Part shown: one piece after another, positions 1-7,075 of the stretch | Position numbering within the stretch: position 1 is the stretch's first letter | How the letters are laid out: every line of letters starts with the position of its first letter | Source: a virus | Reading direction: 5' to 3' (one strand) | Length of the DNA stretch: 61,925 nt | Virus record (IMG/VR): IMGVR_UViG_3300028553_001902 | Coordinates: 1 to 61,925 of that record | Made by a program: the position numbers and the translations under genes | The notes under the pieces: generated by a model | Database searches by the model: none | Seen by the model: only the letters and a program-made list of their open reading frames with translations | Told to the model about the DNA's origin: nothing

Positions 1-71
1 CACATATATACAATTTAATTTACCCCAAAGTTATTTTTTAAAATCTTCATATCATTTTTCCCCAAATTAAG

Positions 72-101
72 AGTCCTTATTTTCATTTAGAAAAGAGGAC
101 T
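72..101 (+). terminator. Possible hairpin upstream of the first holin gene
   Basis: Bases 72-84 pair with 90-101 (about 12 base pairs with one bulged A and a five-base loop). The downstream tract is ttatataat rather than a clean T run. It could end transcription from the left or shape the leader of the holin mRNA. I see no gene in 1-118. Confidence 0.25.
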
Positions 102-118
102 TTATATAATGGGGGGTT

Positions 119-514
119 ATGATGAAACAGAATATACTAAACGGAGCTGCAGCCGTAATAGGTGCACTTGTGTCATACTTTTTTGGGGGGTGGACTCCGT
201 TGCTTGGCCTCTTCTTCTTTGTGATTGTGCTCGATTATATGTCGGGGCTGGGTGCGGCTGTCATCAGTGGACAGGGCCTATCTTCTTCAATAGGGTTTAA
301 GGGATTAATTAAAAAATTTGCTATTGTTGCAGTAGTTGCATTGTCACATCAGCTAGACTTAGTGCTTGGAACGAGTGTAATTTTATATGGCTCTATCTAT
401 TTCTTTATATGTAATGAATTAATAAGTATAGTAGAAAATTATGGAAGAATGGGTTTACCACTTCCACCGCAATTAAAAAGAATAATACATGTTTTGAAGC
501 AGAAAGGAGAATAA
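119..514 (+). CDS. Holin, Cp-1/TcdE type (phage_holin_4 family)
   Basis: Small membrane protein of 131 residues predicted to permeabilise the cytoplasmic membrane so that the downstream lysin reaches peptidoglycan. Three to four hydrophobic segments are visible (about residues 8-30, 32-52, 66-85 and 88-108), followed by a charged C-terminal tail. The LDYMSG segment and the ending with two prolines and basic residues are typical of the holin family that includes Clostridioides TcdE. Two adjacent ATG codons (119 and 122) follow a G-rich ribosome site. It is first in a lysis cassette with XkdX, lysin and a second holin. Family assignment is by pattern recognition. Confidence 0.8.
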   Translation: MMKQNILNGAAAVIGALVSYFFGGWTPLLGLFFFVIVLDYMSGLGAAVISGQGLSSSIGFKGLIKKFAIVAVVALSHQLDLVLGTSVILYGSIYFFICNELISIVENYGRMGLPLPPQLKRIIHVLKQKGE

Positions 515-515
515 G

Positions 516-851
516 GTGAAGTATAAAATTTGGAATGGAACAGATACTCTAATAACTCCCATTGGTGAAGTTCTTACAGCAGAACAGGTAAAAGCAAAGT
601 ATCCTGCAGCAGCTATGAATAATATGAAATATATCATATGTGACGCCCCAATCTCATTAGGTGTATTTATGGAATTTTATCAGACAAAAGATATGTATAA
701 AAGATTAGGTGCACCAATTACAGATGGTATGACAGATCAAGAAGTACTTGATGCTATTTCTTATTTTGAAGAAAATCCCCCAGCCCCTGAACCAAGTGCT
801 GAAGAAAGAATTGCGGCATCTCTAGAGTTTCAATCTATGATGATGTTATAG
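516..851 (+). CDS. Conserved phage protein next to XkdX, function unknown
   Basis: A 111-residue protein starting at GTG 516, one base after the holin stop codon, with an AAAGGAG ribosome site at about 502-508. It is soluble, without membrane segments, has a proline-rich stretch near residues 88-93, and ends in a methionine-rich tail preceded by a SAEERIAASLEF segment. Proteins with this ending commonly sit beside XkdX in Firmicutes phages between tail or receptor genes and lysis genes. I cannot assign a biochemical role. The coupling suggests expression with the lysis or tail-end genes. Confidence 0.7.
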   Translation: MKYKIWNGTDTLITPIGEVLTAEQVKAKYPAAAMNNMKYIICDAPISLGVFMEFYQTKDMYKRLGAPITDGMTDQEVLDAISYFEENPPAPEPSAEERIAASLEFQSMMML

Positions 852-861
852 GAGGATTTAT

Positions 862-996
862 ATGGATTTTGAAATGATTAAAAGAAACTATGATAGAAAA
901 CTATGGAACAAAATAATGGTTGGCAAGGCCGTTGAGAAAGGCGTAATTACTGCGTCCCAGTATCAAGAGATAACAGGCGAAGCTTATGTATCTTAG
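862..996 (+). CDS. XkdX family protein
   Basis: A 44-residue protein. It begins MDFEMIKRNYDRKLW and carries VGKAVEKGVITASQYQ followed by an EITGE-like end, the recognisable signature of the XkdX family first named in the Bacillus PBSX element. The ribosome site GGAGG lies at 851-855, seven bases before ATG 862. The function of XkdX is not firmly known. It usually lies between tail-fibre genes and holin/lysin genes, as here. Its 3' end overlaps the lysin start by 11 bases, which suggests translational coupling. Confidence 0.88.
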   Translation: MDFEMIKRNYDRKLWNKIMVGKAVEKGVITASQYQEITGEAYVS

Positions 997-2131
997 ACCA
1001 GAAGATTTAGACCTACTAATCGAGGTAGGTAAAGCACCTTCTCAAATAAAACCAGATGATGCTATATATTATCAGAATTGTCTTTTTGCTGGCTTAGACA
1101 AAGCTAATAAGTATTGGCCTATAGGTCATGTTATAAAGGATGGTAAATATTACCAGAAGTATTATAAAGAACTTCCATGGTCAGCCTTTATCATTCCTTT
1201 TGAAGGTAGACCCTATGTGGGTCAAATTCAGGGGACAGATTATAAGCTAGCATTTCTTTCGACACCTGGGATTAAGAAAGATGGAAAAGTATTTATAAAT
1301 TCAAAGGCAGAAAACACAGCGCCTGATATATTGAGAGCCACAAAACGTTCTGCTATAGGAGTGCTTCCTGATGGAACTATTCGCTTATATACAACACACG
1401 ATAATATAACACTCACAGAGCTAGCTAATAGAATGTCAGATTGTATAGATATTCTGAACCTAGATGGGGGCGGATCTGTCAGCCCAACAAGTGGATGGGA
1501 ACGCCCTACTTCATCAGCACTAATAGTGCGGAAAGGACTACCCATGACAATAAAACATTTTGAAACATATGATAGACTCACATCGCCTTTTGCTGAGCGC
1601 GTTCATCCTATTACAGGGAAAAAGCATTTTCATACAGGAATAGATCTTGTAAAACAACATAAAGGTGAAGTATATGCAACAGCTCCTGGTGACGTGCTTT
1701 TTGCAGCGTTTGCACAAACAGGCACTGGCTTAGGCGGATTTGGCAATACTGTGTGCGTCCTTGACAAGAACAAACATGTTCATATTTATGCTCACTTAGA
1801 TAGTATTGTTGCTCGCCTAGATCAAAAAGTAGATAAGGGTACATTGCTAGGCTATCAGGGCAATACAGGCCAATCTGCTGGGTCCCATCTTCATTATGAA
1901 ATACGGTCGAAGTCAAGTCCTAGTTTTGGCTGGAAATTTCATGTAGACCCTCTTAAATACTTGGACAAATATTGGGCCGAAGTTGAGGCAGAAGAAGCAG
2001 CCAAGAAAAAAGATTGGCGCCAAGATGGGTTAGAATTCTTGCAAAAAAACTACGGTATTTCTGCTGATTGGAAAGCAACAGACCCAGTTGATATGGGAAC
2101 TCTAGGAATCATTTTGAGTAGGAGGAAATAA
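986..2131 (+). CDS. Two-domain lysin: phosphodiester-glycosidase-like domain plus M23 peptidase
   Basis: A 381-residue cell-wall lysin. Residues about 50-185 look like the phosphodiester glycosidase (NAGPA) fold, with the LNLDGGGS motif and Asp160. Residues about 198-320 form a LytM-type M23 metallopeptidase: His216 and Asp220 in HTGID, and the His301-Leu-His303 pair, are the expected zinc and catalytic residues. M23 enzymes cut peptide cross-bridges. The last 40 residues, from KDWRQDGLEFL, resemble a small wall-associated repeat. No signal peptide is visible, consistent with holin-dependent release. The ATG at 986 overlaps XkdX and has only a weak ribosome site. M23 is certain; the role of the N-terminal domain in lysis is inferred. 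Confidence 0.85.
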   Translation: MYLRPEDLDLLIEVGKAPSQIKPDDAIYYQNCLFAGLDKANKYWPIGHVIKDGKYYQKYYKELPWSAFIIPFEGRPYVGQIQGTDYKLAFLSTPGIKKDGKVFINSKAENTAPDILRATKRSAIGVLPDGTIRLYTTHDNITLTELANRMSDCIDILNLDGGGSVSPTSGWERPTSSALIVRKGLPMTIKHFETYDRLTSPFAERVHPITGKKHFHTGIDLVKQHKGEVYATAPGDVLFAAFAQTGTGLGGFGNTVCVLDKNKHVHIYAHLDSIVARLDQKVDKGTLLGYQGNTGQSAGSHLHYEIRSKSSPSFGWKFHVDPLKYLDKYWAEVEAEEAAKKKDWRQDGLEFLQKNYGISADWKATDPVDMGTLGIILSRRK

Positions 2132-2136
2132 TTTAT

Positions 2137-2340
2137 ATGCAAAATCGCCTAAAAAATTATGGCCTTTGGACATCTCTAGCCGCACTCGTATTTATGATTC
2201 TTCAGAATTCTGGTGTAAATATTTTACCAGAAGATTGGAACTCTTATGTAAATTCAATTTTAGGTATTTTAATTTTACTAGGAATTGTTAATAATCCAGA
2301 TACAGAAAACCATGGATTTCAAGACGATAAAGCCCCTTAA
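2137..2340 (+). CDS. Second holin, phi LC3 type
   Basis: A 67-residue protein with two hydrophobic segments (about residues 9-28 and 38-52) and the ending LGIVNNPDTENHGFQDD, which matches the consensus of phi LC3-type holins. It follows the lysin by five bases, with an AGGAGG ribosome site at the lysin stop. Carrying two holin-like proteins of different families around one lysin suggests a holin plus antiholin pair or a pinholin-like timing partner. Which has which role cannot be told from sequence. The gene ends inside an intrinsic terminator. Confidence 0.8.
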   Translation: MQNRLKNYGLWTSLAALVFMILQNSGVNILPEDWNSYVNSILGILILLGIVNNPDTENHGFQDDKAP

Positions 2341-2358
2341 TAGGGGCTTTATTTTTTT
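2329..2358 (+). terminator. Intrinsic terminator of the lysis operon
   Basis: Nine-base-pair perfect stem (2329-2337 with 2342-2350), four-base loop and a run of seven T at 2352-2358. It overlaps the end of the second holin gene. Confidence 0.9.
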
Positions 2359-2359
2359 C

Positions 2360-2388
2360 TTGACAGATGCCCTAAATTATGGTATAAT
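2360..2388 (+). promoter_or_regulatory. Consensus sigma-A promoter
   Basis: TTGACA at 2360-2365, 17-base spacer, TATAAT at 2383-2388. It lies directly after the lysis terminator and drives the small genes from 2419 and probably the sugar island behind them. Confidence 0.9.
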
Positions 2389-2418
2389 TATATTATATAA
2401 AAGAAAAAGGTGATATGT

Positions 2419-2601
2419 ATGAGAAACTTTACCATTTCCAAATTTTTATGCACAGTATGTAGTAATGAAACATTTCTTCCACGTAAAGCTTCTCAGCAAC
2501 GCGAACGAAATCATTTAAAGAAGATTTATTGTATTAAATGTCGAGATGAAATAAATCATATCGAAAAGAGGGAATTTGATTGGGAGGCAAAAAGCGTATG
2601 A
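2419..2601 (+). CDS. Small zinc-ribbon-like protein
   Basis: A 60-residue basic protein with two Cys-x2-Cys knuckles (CTVC near residue 11 and CIKC near residue 41), the arrangement of a small zinc ribbon that could bind nucleic acid or protein. ATG 2419 is preferred over the upstream GTG at 2410 because AAAAAGG (2404-2410) is then eight bases upstream. It is the first gene after a consensus promoter, a common place for early host-takeover genes. No specific function is recognised. Confidence 0.6.
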   Translation: MRNFTISKFLCTVCSNETFLPRKASQQRERNHLKKIYCIKCRDEINHIEKREFDWEAKSV

Positions 2602-3023
2602 GGCGTAGATTCTATTATGATAAAGATATGGGTGTTGCACGAGTAGTTCTAAATAAAAAAGGCATTACAGCGTGGGGTGTTGCGCGACTACATCCAGATG
2701 ACCAAGATTATGGAAGCGAATACACAGGCTTAGGAATCGCTGAGATGCGTGCACAAAAAGATTTTTTACAAAAGCGTGCAAGGCTTAAGCGAAAAGAATA
2801 TAAGCGATTGCTAGCTAGGGCTGAATATTATAAAAGCCTATATGAATCAGATTTTGAGCGAGCTAAAGAATTAGATGAGGCTATTGGACAATTTATTCAG
2901 GACAAGGCTGATCTACATCAAAAACTTAGAAATCCACAAAAACGCACAGAATGGAAATCATTGCCAGATAATTTTTTTGATGGAGCTGAATTAGATGGAA
3001 ACACTGCTAGAGCGCTGGAGTAA
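2598..3023 (+). CDS. Hypothetical basic coiled-coil protein
   Basis: A 141-residue protein starting at ATG 2598, overlapping the previous stop as ATGA, with GGGAGG at 2582-2587. The N-terminal 45 residues could be a small beta domain. Residues about 45-110 are rich in Lys, Arg, Glu and Ala and probably form a long helix or coiled coil. There is no motif I recognise. It is co-transcribed with its neighbours from the promoter at 2360. Confidence 0.6.
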   Translation: MRRRFYYDKDMGVARVVLNKKGITAWGVARLHPDDQDYGSEYTGLGIAEMRAQKDFLQKRARLKRKEYKRLLARAEYYKSLYESDFERAKELDEAIGQFIQDKADLHQKLRNPQKRTEWKSLPDNFFDGAELDGNTARALE

Positions 3024-3204
3024 GGCTGAAGAAGAAATGAAAGTCTACGATACACAACTACAAAGAATTTCACAAACACCCCTATTTCAAGATATGCTAC
3101 TTAATAAAGCCCCAAAAATTTCAGACCCTAAATCACAACTATTCAACAATCTGCCCAAGGTGGTGCGTCGAACTCGTGTTTCAAATAGAAAAACTAAAAA
3201 ATAA
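2995..3204 (+). CDS. Hypothetical small charged protein
   Basis: A 69-residue protein overlapping the previous gene by 29 bases in another frame. The first 30 residues look helical; the C-terminus is strongly basic (RTRVSNRKTKK). The long overlaps on both sides make this one of the less certain genes, although continuous use of all frames is normal in this operon. No function recognised. Confidence 0.45.
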   Translation: METLLERWSKAEEEMKVYDTQLQRISQTPLFQDMLLNKAPKISDPKSQLFNNLPKVVRRTRVSNRKTKK

Positions 3205-3466
3205 AACTTATATTGTCTATAATAAAAATTATAGATTTAAAGAAGATTGGACATTACAAGCCCACTTATTAGGAATTAATAAAGCTCTCGATTGGATTGC
3301 GTTCGTTGATACAGCTTATCCTCAGCAAGTTAAAGTTAATAGAGAAACTTATATATGTGATATTGATAAAGTTTTTCGTGGGCAAGCAGGACTCCGCCTA
3401 GAGTTTTTAAATGAAGAGTCGGCCCAAAACTATTGTAATAAACTGAATGAGGTATACGCAAAATGA
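3176..3466 (+). CDS. Hypothetical protein, GTG start
   Basis: A 96-residue protein starting at GTG 3176, which overlaps the previous gene by 29 bases. Its acidic and aromatic composition suggests a folded soluble protein. The end overlaps the start of the nucleotidyltransferase gene (ATGA), so it is probably translated with the sugar island. No motif recognised. Confidence 0.5.
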   Translation: MFQIEKLKNKTYIVYNKNYRFKEDWTLQAHLLGINKALDWIAFVDTAYPQQVKVNRETYICDIDKVFRGQAGLRLEFLNEESAQNYCNKLNEVYAK

Positions 3467-3894
3467 AAACAATAGTTCTTGTAACAGGTGGTTTTGACCC
3501 TATTCATTCGGGACATATAGCTTATTTCAATGCGGCAAAAGCATTGGGAGACTTTTTAGTAGTTGGAATAAATAGTGATGAATGGCTTACACGAAAAAAG
3601 GGTAAGCCTTTTTTAACTTGGGATGAGCGAGAATCTGTTATTTCTAATTTAAGAATGGTTGATTTGGTTTTACATTTTGACGATACAGATAATTCAGCAA
3701 AAGATGCTATTATAAAGGTAAGAAAACTATTTACAACTAAGCACATTATATTCGCCAATGGTGGCGATCGAACAAAAGATAATATACCAGAAATGTCAAT
3801 AAAAGACGATAATTTAACTTTTAAGTTTGCAGTTGGTGGAGACTACAAGAAGAATAGTTCAAGTTGGATTCTGGAGAAATGGAGTGCTAAATGA
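3463..3894 (+). CDS. Cytidylyltransferase-like nucleotidyltransferase
   Basis: A 143-residue member of the HxGH nucleotidyltransferase superfamily. It shows GGFDPIHSGH at residues 9-18 with His15 and His18, the sugar- or alcohol-phosphate-contacting GINSDEW segment, and a NGGDRT motif near residue 99. Relatives activate glycerol-3-phosphate, heptose-1-phosphate or similar substrates with CTP or ATP. It heads the sugar island and overlaps both neighbours by four bases, so it probably supplies a nucleotide-activated building block. It is much shorter than glucose-1-phosphate cytidylyltransferase (about 257 residues) and is not that enzyme. Substrate unknown. Confidence 0.75.
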   Translation: MKTIVLVTGGFDPIHSGHIAYFNAAKALGDFLVVGINSDEWLTRKKGKPFLTWDERESVISNLRMVDLVLHFDDTDNSAKDAIIKVRKLFTTKHIIFANGGDRTKDNIPEMSIKDDNLTFKFAVGGDYKKNSSSWILEKWSAK

Positions 3895-4586
3895 TTAATC
3901 TAGATTGGGTTTATATAATTTGTTCTGAAAAATTTGAAAAAGAACGATACGATAATTGGGCTAATTGGCTATCAACTAATAGTATAAAAGGCAGCATTGA
4001 GTTTTATAAATGGGGCACTGAGCTATCAGAAGATGAAGTAAATCAATACGTAGTAAGAGATGGGACATTAGAATCATTATATCCATGGAGAACTGGCTAC
4101 CCAATTAGAAATTCAGAAGCTTCTATTGCAATAAATTTTTTAAAGGTATTTGAAGATGCATATAATAAGAGCTATGATAAAATTTTAATTTTAGAAAGTG
4201 ATGTAATTCTTCACCCTAATTTTATTTTAATTATGAATGAAATTATGAGGACAGTCCAAGACGTTGACTTTAATTGCATTTCTATTGGTTGTGGTATGGG
4301 GCTTAGATTGCAGTCAGATGGTCAGCAAGTTATATTATCCCCAGTTGATCAATTTAGATGCGCTGATAGTCTAATATTCAATCGAACAGCTATAAAACAT
4401 TTTCATGAGAACTTGAAGCAAATTAAATTACCTATTGATGAAGAATTTACAAATGCAGTAAGAAATAATAAAGTTGCAGTATTTTGGCTTGAGCCCCCAA
4501 TCGCAATTCAAGGCTCGCAAGTTATTGGAAATGAAAGCTCTGTTCAATATGGAAATCCCTATAACTTACAAGTGCCTTGGAGATAA
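3891..4586 (+). CDS. Glycosyltransferase family 25-like protein
   Basis: A 231-residue protein with features of the GT25 (LPS galactosyltransferase-like) fold: a central ILILESDVILHPNF segment in which Glu-x-Asp stands for the nucleotide-sugar-binding acidic motif, a later PIDEEF segment, and WLEPPIAIQGSQ near the end. Such enzymes transfer hexoses to glycans or to hydroxylysine. There is no membrane segment. It overlaps the preceding nucleotidyltransferase gene by four bases. Donor and acceptor cannot be inferred. Confidence 0.7.
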   Translation: MINLDWVYIICSEKFEKERYDNWANWLSTNSIKGSIEFYKWGTELSEDEVNQYVVRDGTLESLYPWRTGYPIRNSEASIAINFLKVFEDAYNKSYDKILILESDVILHPNFILIMNEIMRTVQDVDFNCISIGCGMGLRLQSDGQQVILSPVDQFRCADSLIFNRTAIKHFHENLKQIKLPIDEEFTNAVRNNKVAVFWLEPPIAIQGSQVIGNESSVQYGNPYNLQVPWR

Positions 4587-4588
4587 AC

Positions 4589-5299
4589 ATGAACATACAA
4601 CCTTTTATATTTAATTGGCGAGGCCAATATGAAAAAACTTGTAAAATTGAATCTGATTTAAAGAATATTTTTGATAAGGTAACTGTCATAAATAGCGATG
4701 ATAATAATAAAAAAGACGAATGGGTAAATATAGGTGAAGAATCTTACTTTGCTCATCAATTTTTAAAAGCAATTGAATTATTTGATGGAGATATATTTTT
4801 TCATATTCAAGGTGATATTACTTTTGATAAGTGGCAGGATTTAGTAAAAGATGGAATAAAATATTTTGATGAATTTGGATGGGGTATTTATGCGCCCAAC
4901 GTAGACTATACTTGGTACAGCGCAAATAATGCAGATGTAAATACAATACAATTCAAACAATACGAGAATTTAAAAGTTGTATCAAATCCAGACTGTACAG
5001 TATGGATGATACATAAAGATGTATTAAGTATTTTGAAAAATGCTGTGCCACAATTAACTCATTTAAAATATGGTTGGGGCCTCGATCTTTTATTATGTGC
5101 CAATTCTTTTTTACAAAAAAGATTGGTTATAAGAGATTATAATTATACAGTTCAGCACCCCCAAGGCACTGGTTATGCACAAGAAGAAGCATATAAAGAA
5201 ATGCAATATCTTATTGAAAAGTGCGATCAGAACTTACAAACCACTATTCATACTATAAGATTTTATAAAGATGAATTAGTCCATTATTTTGGAGGTTAA
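4589..5299 (+). CDS. Putative glycosyltransferase (GT-A-like)
   Basis: A 236-residue protein. ATG 4589 is chosen over TTG 4577 because GGAG lies six bases upstream. It contains the HIQGDITFDKW segment near residue 75, resembling the acidic metal-binding loop of GT-A glycosyltransferases, and NPDCTVWMIHKDVL and YGWGLDLL segments seen in poorly characterised phage and bacterial polysaccharide proteins. It lies between a GT25-like and a GT10-like gene. The function is inferred from fold-like motifs and neighbourhood only. Confidence 0.55.
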   Translation: MNIQPFIFNWRGQYEKTCKIESDLKNIFDKVTVINSDDNNKKDEWVNIGEESYFAHQFLKAIELFDGDIFFHIQGDITFDKWQDLVKDGIKYFDEFGWGIYAPNVDYTWYSANNADVNTIQFKQYENLKVVSNPDCTVWMIHKDVLSILKNAVPQLTHLKYGWGLDLLLCANSFLQKRLVIRDYNYTVQHPQGTGYAQEEAYKEMQYLIEKCDQNLQTTIHTIRFYKDELVHYFGG

Positions 5300-5300
5300 A

Positions 5301-6164
5301 ATGAACATCTCTTATATTGATATGTGGCCAGGCTTCGATGTACATTCTAACTGGTTTAATCTAGTTTTTAAAGACTTATTGAATGATAAAGAGATTAACT
5401 TTAATTCCTCTCCAGAAGAAGCAGATTTAATACTTGGTGCTACATTCGGAAAAAGAATTGAATCTGTAAAAAATGACAAGGCAATAAAAATATTTTATAC
5501 AGGTGAAAATAAATCTCCTAATCTAATTAACTATGACTACTCTTTATCTTTTGACTTTGATACACACGATGGAAGAAACTTTAGACTTCCTCATTGGTAT
5601 TTATATATTAATTGGTGGGATGAGCCTAATTTTATTCATGCAGAAATAAAGAAGTCTGACCTATTGTATCAATGGGATGTGGATGAGGTTTGGAATAGAC
5701 CATACTTTTGTAGCATTGTTATTGGTAATCCTGTTCCCAATAGATTAGAAGTTGCAAATAAATTGAATCAGTATAAACCTGTATATGGATTTGGCTCTGT
5801 ATTTAACAATCCATTTGCGGGTTCCAAAATTGAATTGTTGAAAAATTTTAGATTCAATATTTGCTTTGAAAATGCACTTTCAAATGGCTATATAACAGAA
5901 AAGGTTCTTGAGGCTAAAGTTGCTGGTACAGTTCCACTATATTTTGGACACGATTCTGTGAGAAAAGATTTCAATAGTTTGAGCTTTATAAATTATAAAA
6001 ATTTTTTAGATTTAGAAAATTTTTATAAATATATAGACTATCTTGAAAAAAATAAAGATTCATTCGCAAGAATTGTTCGTGAATTTGTATTTGACGATAT
6101 GCCAACACTAGGCCCTCTATATGACTTTTTAAGGAAAATTTTAATCTCAAGAGGTATTATATGA
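5301..6164 (+). CDS. Glycosyltransferase family 10 (fucosyltransferase-like)
   Basis: A 287-residue protein from ATG 5301 (GGAGG eight bases upstream; TTG 5289 is less likely). The C-terminal half has the conserved GT10 block FNICFENA, then GYITEKV and AGTVPLYFG, which binds GDP-fucose in alpha-1,3/1,4-fucosyltransferases. The N-terminal part, with FTGENKSP, matches the acceptor-binding half. The island also encodes both enzymes that make GDP-L-fucose (11995-13921), so donor synthesis and transfer are both present. The acceptor is unknown: virion protein or a host surface glycan. Confidence 0.85.
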   Translation: MNISYIDMWPGFDVHSNWFNLVFKDLLNDKEINFNSSPEEADLILGATFGKRIESVKNDKAIKIFYTGENKSPNLINYDYSLSFDFDTHDGRNFRLPHWYLYINWWDEPNFIHAEIKKSDLLYQWDVDEVWNRPYFCSIVIGNPVPNRLEVANKLNQYKPVYGFGSVFNNPFAGSKIELLKNFRFNICFENALSNGYITEKVLEAKVAGTVPLYFGHDSVRKDFNSLSFINYKNFLDLENFYKYIDYLEKNKDSFARIVREFVFDDMPTLGPLYDFLRKILISRGII

Positions 6165-7075
6165 GCAATAATTTTTTTGAAATAAACACACTTATTTCAA
6201 ATTGGATAAAAGAAAATAAATCTTTTTCTATAGTAAGAATTGATAATACGGTAGGCCATGTTTTATCCTTTCAAGATATGGGGGCTAGACCCTTTGAATC
6301 TATTTGGAATACTAGTGTTCTTGTTGAGGCTGGAATATATCCTCCAACAATGGAATATGCTTATCAAAAAGTATTGCCAAAAGTTTTAGATGCTGCATTA
6401 AAATCTGATATTCTAGGTTTTGTTGATGTGGGCGAAGAATTAAGGCACAATCATAGATTCTTAGAAAAATTTAAAGATAAGCCAGTTTTTTTTACTGGCG
6501 ATAGTTATCATGTGTTAGACCCAGGGTGTCTTCTTCTTGGGGCAAAATTTGGCAAACCAGAAGAACCTTGGACAAAAAATTTGAAGGACAAAAAGGTACT
6601 GGTCATAAGTCCACACTACGAAAGCATACTTAGACAATGGGAAAAGATTGATTTAGTATGGGGTGAGAATAAAAATAACATAGTTCCTTTTGAATTGGTG
6701 GATTGTATTAGAGCGCCACTTCATCCCTTATTAGATGATAGACAATATCCTAATTGTAACTCATGGGAAGATACTGTTGAATATATAAAAGCCAAAATTC
6801 AAACGTATGACTACGATATTCTTCTTTCAGCAGTATCTCAACAATCTGCATTATATGCTAATTTTGCAAAAGAAAATGGTAAGGTTGGGATTCAAACAGG
6901 TGGTATATTGCAATTATTTTTTGGTATAAAAGGTAATAGATGGATGAATCATGAAATTTATTTTGGTTGGCACGAAATGATGAACGAACATTGGATATAT
7001 CCTTTGCAAATAGATGAGCCACAAAGAAAAAATCAATATAGTTCTCTGGAGACAAATTATGCATATTGGAGATAG
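6161..7075 (+). CDS. GT-D fold glycosyltransferase-like protein
   Basis: A 304-residue protein. The early SFSIVRIDNT segment and the late block around residues 225-260, with SAVSQQSALYANFA then a GIQTGGILQLFFGIKGNRW-like stretch, recall the GT-D fold transferases formerly grouped as DUF1792, which act on bacterial glycoprotein glycans. ATG 6161 overlaps the previous stop by four bases. The gene overlaps the RfbH-like gene by 17 bases. Donor unknown; assignment is by recalled motifs. Confidence 0.6.
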   Translation: MSNNFFEINTLISNWIKENKSFSIVRIDNTVGHVLSFQDMGARPFESIWNTSVLVEAGIYPPTMEYAYQKVLPKVLDAALKSDILGFVDVGEELRHNHRFLEKFKDKPVFFTGDSYHVLDPGCLLLGAKFGKPEEPWTKNLKDKKVLVISPHYESILRQWEKIDLVWGENKNNIVPFELVDCIRAPLHPLLDDRQYPNCNSWEDTVEYIKAKIQTYDYDILLSAVSQQSALYANFAKENGKVGIQTGGILQLFFGIKGNRWMNHEIYFGWHEMMNEHWIYPLQIDEPQRKNQYSSLETNYAYWR

